This document shows, one piece after another, positions 51,798-59,656 of a stretch of 64,000 bases of DNA (position 1 is the stretch's first letter; each line of letters begins with the position of its first letter). The translations under genes were made by a program, and so were the position numbers. The notes under the pieces were generated by a model, which saw only the letters and a program-made list of their open reading frames with translations, did no database searches and was not told the DNA's origin. The stretch lies in the NCBI GenBank assembly GCA_964519905.1, contig CAZFLN010000004.1, positions 1 through 64,000 on the forward strand, read 5' to 3'. The stretch comes from CAZFLN01 sp964519905 (GTDB taxonomy: Bacteria; Patescibacteriota; Microgenomatia; UBA1400; UBA1396).

Positions 51798-52402
51798 AAC
51801 CTGCACTCCAAAAAATACCCCCTGGCCTCGTCTACGTTTTCACTGGAAATGGAAAAGGCAAAACCTCGGCTGCTCTCGGTACAGCGCTGCGCGGGGTGGC
51901 ACTGGGATGGAAAGTCGATTGGGTTGCCTGGTACAAAAATGCTCAGTGGGATATGAGCGAGTACAAACTTCCAGATTTGCTCGATACAAAATCCTTCTCC
52001 ATGTTTGCACTTGGGAAAGGCTTTTATATTCAGAAACCAGAAAAAATACTGCGAGGAACCGTAAAAATTGCGTCTGTGCAATCAGCCAAGGTAATCGACA
52101 CCGAGACTCCAGATGATCACATGCTGGCTGCCCAAGCAGCACTCCTCTTTGCAAAAAAAAGACTCGCACTCCAACCAGAAATCTTGGTTCTTGATGAAAT
52201 TTGCAACGCTGTGAACGACCAACTCCTTCCCGAATCTGCAGTTCTTGAGTTGATTCAGCAGCGCGGAAAAACACATCTTATTTTGACCGGGCGACAAGCT
52301 TCACCAGCCATTCAAGATGCTGCTGATCTGGTGAGTGAAGTAGTTTCCCGCAAACATCCGTACGACTCGGGAAAACTGGCTGTAGCTGGACTAGATTTTT
52401 AG
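51794..52402 (+). CDS. CobO/BtuR-like ATP:corrinoid adenosyltransferase family protein
   Basis: The product is 202 aa. P-loop YVFTGNGKGKTSAALGTALR, VDWVAWYKN, LVLDEICNAVN (Walker B-like) and HLILTGRQASPAIQDAADLVSEV are characteristic of the family, which transfers adenosyl from ATP to cob(I)alamin. No other B12 gene or B12-dependent enzyme is visible here, so the real substrate may differ. It is coupled to maf by ATGA. Confidence 0.85.
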   Translation: MKPALQKIPPGLVYVFTGNGKGKTSAALGTALRGVALGWKVDWVAWYKNAQWDMSEYKLPDLLDTKSFSMFALGKGFYIQKPEKILRGTVKIASVQSAKVIDTETPDDHMLAAQAALLFAKKRLALQPEILVLDEICNAVNDQLLPESAVLELIQQRGKTHLILTGRQASPAIQDAADLVSEVVSRKHPYDSGKLAVAGLDF

Positions 52403-52439
52403 CCAGTAAATACTCTAGAATGATCACACAGAGACCGAC

Positions 52440-52982
52440 ATGCAATCCGACCCAACTATACCAACCGCGCCACAATCATCGACAGCACCAACACAGCCAG
52501 CGAACTTGACTCCTGCTGGACTTCCAGAAGACACGAGTATCCCACTCAGTGCCGTTGGGAGAAATAAAGAAGGCTCACCAATTCTGTTGCCAACACAAGA
52601 TGCAGAAACAATCGCCACCGAACAAATAAGCCAAAGCGCTGGTGAACAAATTTCTGCCACCCCAGAACAACCGGGAAGTTCTGCTGCCACGCTCGAAGCG
52701 GAACGAGCGAGAGAACTTGAACCTGCCATCGAAGCCGTGCAAGAGCAAATTGCTCGGCAACAGATTCCGCAAGCAAATGAAACCGTCATTGCCGCCGACA
52801 CCCTCCCAGCTGTGGCTCCCAAAACGGTTTCTCAGCCAGTTGTCGTTCTGCCTCTCGAGCAAGAGGGCATGAATGCAGCGCGCAGAAAACCACCCACCGA
52901 GAGTGTTCGTTGGTTGTACGAGTTCTGTGTACGGCAAATTCGCAAGTTTCAAGATATTCTCGTTGTATATAGAGAAAAATAA
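52440..52982 (+). CDS. Low-complexity protein ahead of the T4SS coupling ATPase
   Basis: The product is 180 aa. It is rich in Pro, Ala, Gln, Thr and Glu over about 140 residues and ends in a more ordered amphipathic segment (VRWLYEFCVRQIRKFQDIL). No helix spans the membrane. It is probably cytoplasmic and disordered; position 75 bp before the VirD4-like gene suggests a link to T4SS. TAGAAT is about 18 bases before the ATG, with GAGAC near it. Confidence 0.6.
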   Translation: MQSDPTIPTAPQSSTAPTQPANLTPAGLPEDTSIPLSAVGRNKEGSPILLPTQDAETIATEQISQSAGEQISATPEQPGSSAATLEAERARELEPAIEAVQEQIARQQIPQANETVIAADTLPAVAPKTVSQPVVVLPLEQEGMNAARRKPPTESVRWLYEFCVRQIRKFQDILVVYREK

Positions 52983-53057
52983 GGTCTTGGTGACATCCCC
53001 AAAATTTGTATTGCTGGTGGAGGTTCGAGCAAGTTCTTTGTACAATGAATACACGGT

Positions 53058-55412
53058 ATGCCATTAGAAGATTCCGCATCGATCGTAAACGCCACTGCCC
53101 TCGCGACTGAGGTAGTCTTTTTTGTGCTGCTTGGCTGTATCACCCTGGTGATTTTTGCATTGATCGGATACCTCTTGCTGCAGTGGTTCAAGCATCGCCA
53201 ACGAGAATCATATTCTTTGAACATGGTTATGCTCGAGGTGTTTCTTCCCAAAGATAACGAAGTCAAAATTGAAGCCATGGAGCAAATGTTCAACGCGCTC
53301 CACTCTATCCAGCAAGGTGGCTGGCTCTCTCGATTTTTTACCCCAGAACATCATATTTCTTTCGAGATTGTTGGACTCAAAGAGAGAATCTCTTTTTACG
53401 TTCTGTGTCCCGAAAAACTTCGAGATTTAGTTGAGAAACAAATTCACGCCACCTACCCTGGTGTCAGTGTCAAAGAAGTCGATGAGCCCAATATCTTTAG
53501 TGAAGGCGGGAAAATAGCACAAGCTGCACTGAAGCTGAAATCTGGACCAATGTATCCAGTCAAAACATTCAAGGATTTGCCGTCTGATCCGCTCAACTTA
53601 GTCACCTCCGCTTTTTCGAAACTCGGCGTAGGAGAAGGCGCAATGCTCCAAATCTTGGTCGAGCCAGCCCACGACAGCTGGCGTAGCAAAGCCCAGAGTT
53701 ATGTCACGAAAGAAAAAGACTCAGAAACAAACAGTGAAGGCAAGAAAAATAAAACCATCGATCACAAAGCCCTCGATTCAATCATGCTCAAAACCGAGAA
53801 GCAAGGCTTCCGTGTGGCTCTGCGAGTAGTGGTTTCTGCTCCAGATGAACACCGGGCAAAATCACATTTGAATAACATTGTCAGTGCGTTTTCTCAATTT
53901 ACTTCGCAGCATAATTCTTTTGGCCAAAGTAAAATTTGGTTCCGCCAGGCTTTCATGGTGGATTTTTTGTATCGCTACTTCCCTTTCTTTGGGCAAGGAA
54001 CATTTATCCTCAACACCGAAGAATTGGCAACCATTTTCCACTTTCCGAATAAGTCGGTCGAAACGCACCACATCCAGTGGTTAAATGCCAAGAGCGCCCC
54101 CGCCTCGAACTTGATTCCAAATGAAGGGCTGTATCTTGGAAAAACTGAGTACATGGGCGAGGAACGAAAAATTTTCATGTCATTGGCCGATCGCCGTCGC
54201 CACACATATATTGTTGGTAAAACCGGTACAGGTAAATCTGAGTTCCTCAAAGAAATGATTTTGCAAGACATTGAGGCTGGTCACGGCGTCTGTGCCATCG
54301 ATCCTCACGGGGAATTTGTCGAAGATGTCATGACCTTGATCCCACCGGAGCGCGCTGAAGACGTGATCTACTTCAACCCTTCTGATGTGGACTACCCGAT
54401 GGGTCTCAACATGATGGAAGCGGAAACGGAAGACCAGATGCATTTTATGGCACAATCGGTCATTTCGTTGATGTATAAGTTGTACGATCCAAATCGAACG
54501 GGTATTATCGGTCCTCGTTTCGAACACGCGGTTCGCAACGCGATGCTGACCGTTATGTCTGTTCCAGGAACGAGTTTCATTGAGTTGGTGCGGGTCCTGA
54601 CTGACCAAAAATATGTGGAAGAAATTTTGCCAATGGTCAAAGACCCTGTGGTGCGCCGCTACTGGACTGACCAAATTGCGCAAACATCTGACTTCCACAA
54701 GTCTGAAGTGCTGGATTACATCGTCAGTAAGTTCGGACGATTCGTGACTAACAAAACCATGCGCAATATCATTGGTCAGTCCAAATCCGCGTTCGACTTC
54801 CGTAAGGTCATGGATGAGCAAAAGATTCTGCTAGTCAACCTGAGTAAAGGCCGCCTGGGAGAAGAAGATGCCAAGTTCTTGGGATTGATTTTGGTTCCAA
54901 AGATTCTAACCGCAGCGATGTCTCGTCAAAATATGGATCCAAAGCTGCGCAAAGACTTCTTCCTCTATGTCGACGAGTTCCAGAACTACGCCACCGAAGA
55001 CTTTGCCGTTATTCTTTCTGAGGCTCGAAAGTATCGCCTCAACTTGATCGTGGCCAACCAGTACATCTCTCAGATCCAAGAAGACGTCAAAAATGCGGTG
55101 TTCGGAAACGTTGGTACGATGGTGGCCTTCCGTATTGGTACACCAGACGCCAACTTCTTGCAGAATGAGTTCCAACCCACGTTCAGTGAGTCTGACTTGA
55201 CTAACATCGAAAAATACCATGTATACGTTAAAACAATCGTCAATAACGAGCCTATTCCCCCATTCAGCATGTCTCTTATGAAGGACATGTCAGTACAAGA
55301 AGCTCGCATGAACACCAAACTTGCTGAAACACTCAAAGAGTTATCTCGTTTGAAGTACGGAAGACCTCGTGAATTGGTAGAAGAAGAAATCGGCCGCCGG
55401 TCGAATTTGTAG
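53058..55412 (+). CDS. VirD4/TraG-like T4SS coupling ATPase
   Basis: The product is 784 aa. One N-terminal helix (VVFFVLLGCITLVIFALIGYLLL) is followed by a domain of about 330 residues and the motor: Walker A YIVGKTGTGKSEFLKEM (about 385), IDPHGEFVEDVM, and Walker B FFLYVDEFQNYATEDF (about 640), then NLIVANQYISQI. This set is typical of DUF87/TraM-recognition coupling proteins that bring DNA or protein to the secretion channel. TACAAT lies 11 bases before the ATG. It is far from the main T4SS operon but is presumably part of it. Confidence 0.88.
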   Translation: MPLEDSASIVNATALATEVVFFVLLGCITLVIFALIGYLLLQWFKHRQRESYSLNMVMLEVFLPKDNEVKIEAMEQMFNALHSIQQGGWLSRFFTPEHHISFEIVGLKERISFYVLCPEKLRDLVEKQIHATYPGVSVKEVDEPNIFSEGGKIAQAALKLKSGPMYPVKTFKDLPSDPLNLVTSAFSKLGVGEGAMLQILVEPAHDSWRSKAQSYVTKEKDSETNSEGKKNKTIDHKALDSIMLKTEKQGFRVALRVVVSAPDEHRAKSHLNNIVSAFSQFTSQHNSFGQSKIWFRQAFMVDFLYRYFPFFGQGTFILNTEELATIFHFPNKSVETHHIQWLNAKSAPASNLIPNEGLYLGKTEYMGEERKIFMSLADRRRHTYIVGKTGTGKSEFLKEMILQDIEAGHGVCAIDPHGEFVEDVMTLIPPERAEDVIYFNPSDVDYPMGLNMMEAETEDQMHFMAQSVISLMYKLYDPNRTGIIGPRFEHAVRNAMLTVMSVPGTSFIELVRVLTDQKYVEEILPMVKDPVVRRYWTDQIAQTSDFHKSEVLDYIVSKFGRFVTNKTMRNIIGQSKSAFDFRKVMDEQKILLVNLSKGRLGEEDAKFLGLILVPKILTAAMSRQNMDPKLRKDFFLYVDEFQNYATEDFAVILSEARKYRLNLIVANQYISQIQEDVKNAVFGNVGTMVAFRIGTPDANFLQNEFQPTFSESDLTNIEKYHVYVKTIVNNEPIPPFSMSLMKDMSVQEARMNTKLAETLKELSRLKYGRPRELVEEEIGRRSNL

Positions 55413-55421
55413 CGGCTGTTT

Positions 55422-55460
55422 GGAAATCTAGAATTGGGAAATCGGGGAAATCAGGAAATC
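55422..55460. repeat. Four short tandem-like copies of GGAAATC
   Basis: GGAAATC occurs at 55422, 55437, 55446 and 55454, in the gap between the coupling ATPase and the next REP-like repeat. Spacing is irregular (15, 9 and 8 bases). It may be slippage or a protein-binding cluster. Confidence 0.4.
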
Positions 55461-55465
55461 AGGAT

Positions 55466-55490
55466 TATAGGCCTAAAGGTCGAACCTTCA
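55466..55490. repeat. REP-like palindromic repeat
   Basis: TATAGGCCTAAAGGT, then CGA, then ACCTTCA. It is identical to the copy at 58583-58607 over all 25 bases and for one or two more on each side. It sits between two convergent genes (coupling ATPase and the 88-residue protein) and could terminate both. Confidence 0.85.
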
Positions 55491-55491
55491 G

Positions 55492-55758
55492 CTAGTCGCT
55501 CGCGCTACTGGCCTTGAGAACGATATTCTTGAAATGAAATGACTCACCCGTAAATTGATTGGTGATATCCACGTTCACTCGAGAATTTTGCTCCGCAGTT
55601 ACTTCTGCTAAATCCTGGAACCGAAAGTACTGCTCCCAGAAGTCTTGAGTGGCCAGTAAGGCCTCTTCCAGGGTTGATTCAGACAACGAAACATCTGCCA
55701 GCGCATTTTCGCCAGACAATGGAGAAAGCTCGATCTGTGGATTGAGAATACGTCCCAT
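55492..55758 (-). CDS. Small protein of unknown function
   Basis: The product is 88 aa, acidic and without hydrophobic helices. It has ESTLEEALLATQDFWEQYFRF and NVDITNQFTGESFHFKNIVL. No family recognised. TATACT lies exactly six bases before the ATG, which supports it as a real, leaderless gene. Its stop codon is one base past a REP-like repeat. Confidence 0.7.
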   Translation of the reverse strand: MGRILNPQIELSPLSGENALADVSLSESTLEEALLATQDFWEQYFRFQDLAEVTAEQNSRVNVDITNQFTGESFHFKNIVLKASSASD

Positions 55759-55794
55759 AGGGGAAGTATATCACTTTTACAGTGTTGACGAGAT

Positions 55795-56514
55795 TTATGG
55801 CTGGTACCGCACCGTGCGCACGACTGGTTCAGACTGGTTCCCGGCTAAATCCTCGCCTGTAAACTCAAGTCTGTTTTCACCTTCACCAAGTTGAATTTGT
55901 GCCTGGAACTCGCCATCGGCATTGGTCCGAACTCGGGTCGAGTTTACCACCACGAAGCCCACTTCCGAGAGCGTGCCGCGCACGGTGGTATTCTGCTCTC
56001 TGCGGAGTGTAAAAACAGCGCCGTCTTGCGGTTCAGTGACTTGCAAGGTTGGAGAGACGCGATCAACGGTGATTGAATATCGCTGAGAATCCGGGCTGGT
56101 ATTCTTATCGTCGCCAGTGGCGAATAAATAGATTTCGTACGCATCATCTGGCAGCGAAATCGAGAAAGAAAACTCGCCATCAGCATCACTTTCTGTAATC
56201 GCCCGCTCCTGTTCATTTACCATGAGGGTCACTTGAGTGTTGGCGCGAGTAAAACCAGAAATTTCAAGCGTTCCAGTGCTGTTGTACTCAGCAGGCGCAG
56301 CAATAATCGGAGTTTGTGGTGGAAGCTTTTTTTCTTCCTGCTCGACCACAGGTGAACCTTGCTGAGCCACATAAATCGCCCCACGCAACAACAACGGAAA
56401 GATAAAGATCAGGAAAATTCCACCCAACAACACCGCACCAATTGTGGCGCCAATCGCCATTTTTCGCGCGCGCTGCTCTTCTATTTTTGCTCGACGAACC
56501 GATACTCGCTGCAT
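55795..56514 (-). CDS. Membrane-anchored protein with two Ig-like (Big) domains
   Basis: The product is 239 aa. A basic N-terminus and one helix (ATIGAVLLGGIFLIFIFPLLL) are followed by two beta-sandwich repeats: TLEISGFTRANTQVTLMVNEQE with YEIYLFATGDDKNTS, then TVRGTLSEVGFVVVNSTRV with NRLEFTGEDLAGNQSEP. These resemble bacterial Ig-like or DUF-type repeats of surface proteins. TAAGAT lies nine bases before the ATG at 56514; an ATG at 56520 is an alternative. Function unknown. Confidence 0.75.
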   Translation of the reverse strand: MQRVSVRRAKIEEQRARKMAIGATIGAVLLGGIFLIFIFPLLLRGAIYVAQQGSPVVEQEEKKLPPQTPIIAAPAEYNSTGTLEISGFTRANTQVTLMVNEQERAITESDADGEFSFSISLPDDAYEIYLFATGDDKNTSPDSQRYSITVDRVSPTLQVTEPQDGAVFTLRREQNTTVRGTLSEVGFVVVNSTRVRTNADGEFQAQIQLGEGENRLEFTGEDLAGNQSEPVVRTVRYQP

Positions 56515-56641
56515 AGTCATTCCATCTTACCGCATTTTGCTGCGAGAAAAAAGCATTTTGGTATCAAACGAGATCATTTCCAGAGTACAGGATAAAAGAT
56601 CAGGCCGCATTTTTCGATTGTTTTGCTACAATCGCAGTATC

Positions 56642-56713
56642 GCGGGAATAGCTCAGTGGTAGAGCGTCTGCTTCCCAAGCAGAAGGTCGCGGGTTCGAGC
56701 CCCGTTTCCCGCT
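56642..56713 (+). tRNA. tRNA-Gly (CCC)
   Basis: A 72-nt cloverleaf: acceptor GCGGGAA/TTCCCGC with discriminator T, D-arm GCTC..GAGC, anticodon stem TCTGC/GCAGA around TTCCCAA (anticodon CCC, reading GGG), T-arm CGCGGGTTCGAGCCCCG. A TACAAT box lies just upstream. CCA is not encoded. Its 3' end is repeated 197 bp downstream. Confidence 0.95.
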
Positions 56714-56919
56714 CTTTTTGCAGACGTTCACTTGTGAATGGCTGCAAAGAGAATGGAACTGGTTGAAGAGCTGCGATCGGGTTCTGCCGGCAAGAGCGCG
56801 TTCTCTCCAAACTGTTTTTTAGAGAAAACTACTAAACGCTCCTGCCTAATGTCACGAGTCGCCATTCGACTCAGACAGAATCTGACGAGTGACGATCCCC
56901 GTTTCCCGCTCTTTTTGCA
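56700..56919 (+). mobile_element. Short element at the tRNA-Gly 3' end, unit of 197 bp (element C)
   Basis: A 23-bp sequence covering the tRNA 3' end and ten following bases (56700-56722) recurs exactly at 56897-56919. The 174 bases between are not homologous to elements A and B overall but are rich in hairpins: GCAG-A-CGTTCAC with GTGAATG-G-CTGC near the start, TTCTCT with AGAGAA, and GAGTCG with CGACTC. A GCCGGCAAG segment (56786) and CCTGCCTA (56841) also occur in the inner insert of element A. No protein gene is visible. Confidence 0.7.
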
Positions 56920-57081
56920 ACTACACCTAAGCGAGAAAAGATCTTTAAAAATTAAGCGTTTTGGCTTGTGGTTTGCTCGTCAGATTCGAATACTGAATTT
57001 GTATCTATAACAAACATAAAAATTTGGGAAATCAAAATAAATCTCCAATCAAATAAAAATAAACTCAAAAAAGGGAGCTTT

Positions 57082-57168
57082 ATGAATATTCTCATGTTCC
57101 TCGTAAGCGTTGCTTTTGTCATGATTAGTATTAATTTCACGGTCAGAGAGCAAGCCAAAGCGCTCTAG
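57082..57168 (+). CDS. Very small membrane protein (28 aa)
   Basis: The frame begins MNILMFLVSVAFVMISINF and ends TVREQAKAL. It is one transmembrane helix with a short basic tail. GGGAG lies about five bases before the ATG, a better Shine-Dalgarno than most genes here have, which is the main reason to call it. A TATAAC box lies about 70 bases upstream. It might instead be a leader peptide or nothing. The rest of 56920-57081 is AT-rich with no gene. Confidence 0.4.
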   Translation: MNILMFLVSVAFVMISINFTVREQAKAL

Positions 57169-57187
57169 TTTAGAGAAAAATAGCGCC

Positions 57188-58141
57188 CTACCGCTCCACC
57201 TCAACCGACTGCAACCGTGGCGCCGCACAATGCTGTGCGCGTACACACGCCAACACCGCGTCCCCACTGCCGCCACTGGCTGCTGCCTGGTAGGAGTGCA
57301 GCGGGATAAAGGCGGAAATGCACAGGATTATCAAGGAAAAGAAACTTAAAATCGCGCGCTGCCAAGAATACCCGGCGCGATATTTTTTTTGAGTCAGCGC
57401 TCGCACACGGGATTCCAAGGTTGACTGGGCGGAAAATGCCGGAAGAAATGCTGGGTTCTCAAAACAATCGGCGCTCAGCAATTTACTCAGCGAAGAAATA
57501 AGCGCCCGCTCACCCGTATATTGGATTGCGAATTGATCAGCGGCCACTTCTCGCTCGATACGAAAGTTCCGAGTGAACTCGCCAAAAACTGGCACAAAAG
57601 GAAAAAGAATCTCTGCCAATTGAGCAAAAAACATCGTGAGGTTGTCGTGTGTATCCATGTGATGCTTTTCATGCATCAGAATCGTGGTGAGCTCTTGTGG
57701 AGACATCATTTCCACAAGCGTGTCGGAGAAATACATACGTGGTCGGAAAAATCCAAAACAAAACGCGAGCGGTCGCGCATGATGAATCAAGACCACTTTC
57801 GATTCCATATCGTTTCGGCGAAGGATGTGCAAAAACTGAGGATGCTGCGAGAGAGAAACGGTTTTCGACACCACCGACCGGACCGAAACAAGTTGTACTA
57901 ACGTCATCACAATTTTGATAATCGCACTGGCAAAAACAGAAAAAAGTAGCCCCAACAAAATCATGCTGAGATGATCTGGCAGCCGATACGGATTCATGTA
58001 CCCAATTACATCGCGGCAAAAATAAATGGTGGAGTGCGTCAACACCGGGAACCAACGCCAAGCTAAAACTCCAAATAATGCACCAAAAATCACAACCGAT
58101 GCAACCGAAATTACCAAATAGCGACTACTTCTTTGGTTCAT
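57188..58141 (-). CDS. M56-family (BlaR1/MecR1-like) membrane metallopeptidase
   Basis: The product is 317 aa. Membrane helices surround the zinc motif MHEKHHMDTHDN (HExxH); a third ligand may be the Glu in RIEREVAADQFAI. M56 proteins cut a partner repressor when a signal is sensed. Here the sensor domain of BlaR1 is absent; the C-terminus is a helix and a short Cys-containing tail. The gene overlaps the BlaI-like gene by 17 nt (ATG 58141), as in bla and mec operons, so the BlaI protein is the likely target. An in-frame GTG at 58147 is possible. Confidence 0.85.
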   Translation of the reverse strand: MNQRSSRYLVISVASVVIFGALFGVLAWRWFPVLTHSTIYFCRDVIGYMNPYRLPDHLSMILLGLLFSVFASAIIKIVMTLVQLVSVRSVVSKTVSLSQHPQFLHILRRNDMESKVVLIHHARPLAFCFGFFRPRMYFSDTLVEMMSPQELTTILMHEKHHMDTHDNLTMFFAQLAEILFPFVPVFGEFTRNFRIEREVAADQFAIQYTGERALISSLSKLLSADCFENPAFLPAFSAQSTLESRVRALTQKKYRAGYSWQRAILSFFSLIILCISAFIPLHSYQAAASGGSGDAVLACVRAQHCAAPRLQSVEVER

Positions 58142-58526
58142 ACTCACGCAACATTTTGAGAATGTTCTCCTTTTTTTCCTGAGGAAGCTTCTCTAAAGAC
58201 TGCGCAAAAGACGCGACCGCGGTATCGCCGAATGTGTCAAAAAAGTTGGCAAAAAACGTGTTGGCAATTCGCTCCCCGTATGACTTTTTGGAGATTTTGG
58301 GCGAAAAATACACAATGTTATCCTGCACTCTCCGCTTGAGGATTCCTTTGGCAAAAAGTCTGTTCAGCAGCGTCGCTACAGTTGTATAAGCCAACGACTT
58401 TTGGCAGTTCATTTTCTCGCACACTTCACGAATCGTGCACTCTTCCAGATCCCAAACAATACTCATCGTTTGATGTTCGAGTTCACTCAGTGGTTTTTGC
58501 TTGGTCGCGCTCGGTGCATTTGACAT
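58125..58526 (-). CDS. BlaI/MecI/CopY-family repressor
   Basis: The product is 133 aa. A winged-helix domain (SELEHQTMSIVWDLEECTIREV, SLAYTTVATLLNRLFAKGIL, NIVYFSPKISK) is followed by a dimerisation helix region. Family members bind TACA/TGTA palindromes and are inactivated by proteolysis. A 13-bp palindrome CTACACTGTGTAG (58532-58544 on the minus strand) covers the -10, which fits autorepression. ATG 58526 is used because the open frame to 58550 begins upstream of the predicted transcript start. The M56 gene overlaps its end. Confidence 0.88.
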   Translation of the reverse strand: MSNAPSATKQKPLSELEHQTMSIVWDLEECTIREVCEKMNCQKSLAYTTVATLLNRLFAKGILKRRVQDNIVYFSPKISKKSYGERIANTFFANFFDTFGDTAVASFAQSLEKLPQEKKENILKMLREYEPKK

Positions 58527-58531
58527 GAATA

Positions 58532-58566
58532 CTACACAGTGTAGCAGCATTTTTTCTGCGGCTCAA
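58532..58566 (-). promoter_or_regulatory. Promoter and BlaI-type operator
   Basis: On the minus strand -35 TTGAGC (58561-58566) and -10 TACACT (58538-58543) are 17 bp apart. The palindrome CTACAC-T-GTGTAG (58532-58544) overlaps the -10. The start point lies about five bases before the ATG. BlaI/MecI operators share the TACA-TGTA theme. Confidence 0.65.
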
Positions 58567-58582
58567 GTGGTGTAAGAATTTT

Positions 58583-58607
58583 TATAGGCCTAAAGGTCGA
58601 ACCTTCA
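58583..58607. repeat. REP-like palindromic repeat
   Basis: TATAGGCCTAAAGGT, then CGA, then ACCTTCA; identical to 55466-55490. It lies between the divergent BlaI promoter and the CapA promoter (TATAAT 58615-58620), only eight bases before the latter. Confidence 0.85.
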
Positions 58608-58654
58608 GCAGTGCTATAATTTTTGTGGGGAACACACAGAAAAATTCAAAAAAT

Positions 58655-59656
58655 ATGAAAAAACTCATTCTTTTCGGATTGCTTCTTCTGGTACTTATTT
58701 CTGGACTCGGATTTTCGATGTTGAGTCTCAAAACATATTCAGAAAACAAGAATCTCTCCCCACAGAATGAGAAACTTGATCAAGACATCACAACTCAATT
58801 TCCCCAAAATCCCACATTCCTCTTCCTCGGAGACTTGATGTATGACCGAGATATTCGCGCGCACACTCGGAAACATGGGGCGCGCTGGCCGCTCGAACCA
58901 CTTGAACCACTTTTACGCGAACACGATATCGTGGTCGCCACACTCGAAGGTCCAATCACCAGCGCGCCATCTGTTAGTTTGGGCTCGCCGGTTGGCTCGC
59001 CCAAAAACTTCATCTTCACTTTTCCAGAAGACACCGCTCCAGCGCTTGCAGAGCAAGGAAATTTTGTGCTCAATATCGGAAATAATCACATACTCAACCA
59101 AGGAATTTCCGGAGTTCAATCTACCAAAGACAATCTATCGGCCAGCGGGATTTCTTTCTTTGGCTGGACTGGGCAAGAAGCTGCCCCTGCAGAACGCGTC
59201 AGCATACAAACTATCCACAGTACAACCATAGCCTTTGTAAACTACAATCAATTTGTTCCGCAAGGTTTAGAGGTTGCATTACAAGACACGCAGTGGGCCC
59301 AGAATCATGCCGAAGTTGATCTTGTCGTCGTTGTTCCACACTGGGGAAATGAGTACGCTCCAAAGGCCAACGAAACGGTTCGAGACTGGGCCCGCCAACT
59401 GGCAGAGGCTGGTGCGGACTTGATTATCGGGAGTCATCCCCACGTGGTGCAAGACTTTGCTGTCATCGACGATGTACCTGTCTATTTTTCTCTTGGAAAC
59501 GCTGTGTTTGACCAGTATTTCTCACCAGAAACCATGCAAGGTTTAGCGGTCAGCGCTACTTGGAATCTTGACTCCAAGTCTTGGGAGTTTATCGAACACC
59601 CGCTCACGATTACTCGTCAAGGGCAAGTGCATCTGACGAGCGCAATTGCTCCATAA
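58655..59656 (+). CDS. CapA-family (PgsA-like) surface metallophosphoesterase
   Basis: The product is 333 aa. An N-terminal helix (LILFGLLLLVLISGLGF) is followed by the CapA domain: FLGDLMYDRDIRAH, ATLEGPITS, LNIGNNHILNQG and VVVPHWGNEYAP with GSHPHVVQ, YFSLGNAVFDQ. These residues bind the metal pair of calcineurin-like phosphoesterases. CapA-family proteins act in surface polymer formation. GTG 58625 is open in frame but too close to TATAAT (58615-58620). Its 3' end overlaps the convergent glycosidase-like gene by 47 nt. Confidence 0.85.
   Translation: MKKLILFGLLLLVLISGLGFSMLSLKTYSENKNLSPQNEKLDQDITTQFPQNPTFLFLGDLMYDRDIRAHTRKHGARWPLEPLEPLLREHDIVVATLEGPITSAPSVSLGSPVGSPKNFIFTFPEDTAPALAEQGNFVLNIGNNHILNQGISGVQSTKDNLSASGISFFGWTGQEAAPAERVSIQTIHSTTIAFVNYNQFVPQGLEVALQDTQWAQNHAEVDLVVVVPHWGNEYAPKANETVRDWARQLAEAGADLIIGSHPHVVQDFAVIDDVPVYFSLGNAVFDQYFSPETMQGLAVSATWNLDSKSWEFIEHPLTITRQGQVHLTSAIAP

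Noticed and set aside
51794..52402. Start of a vitamin B12 operon
   Set aside because: Only the CobO-like gene is present, coupled to maf; no other corrinoid gene lies in the window.
56723..56896. Element C as an integron attC site
   Set aside because: It has paired arms and a GCCTAA-like string, but no matching GTTRRRY core sites and no integron integrase nearby.
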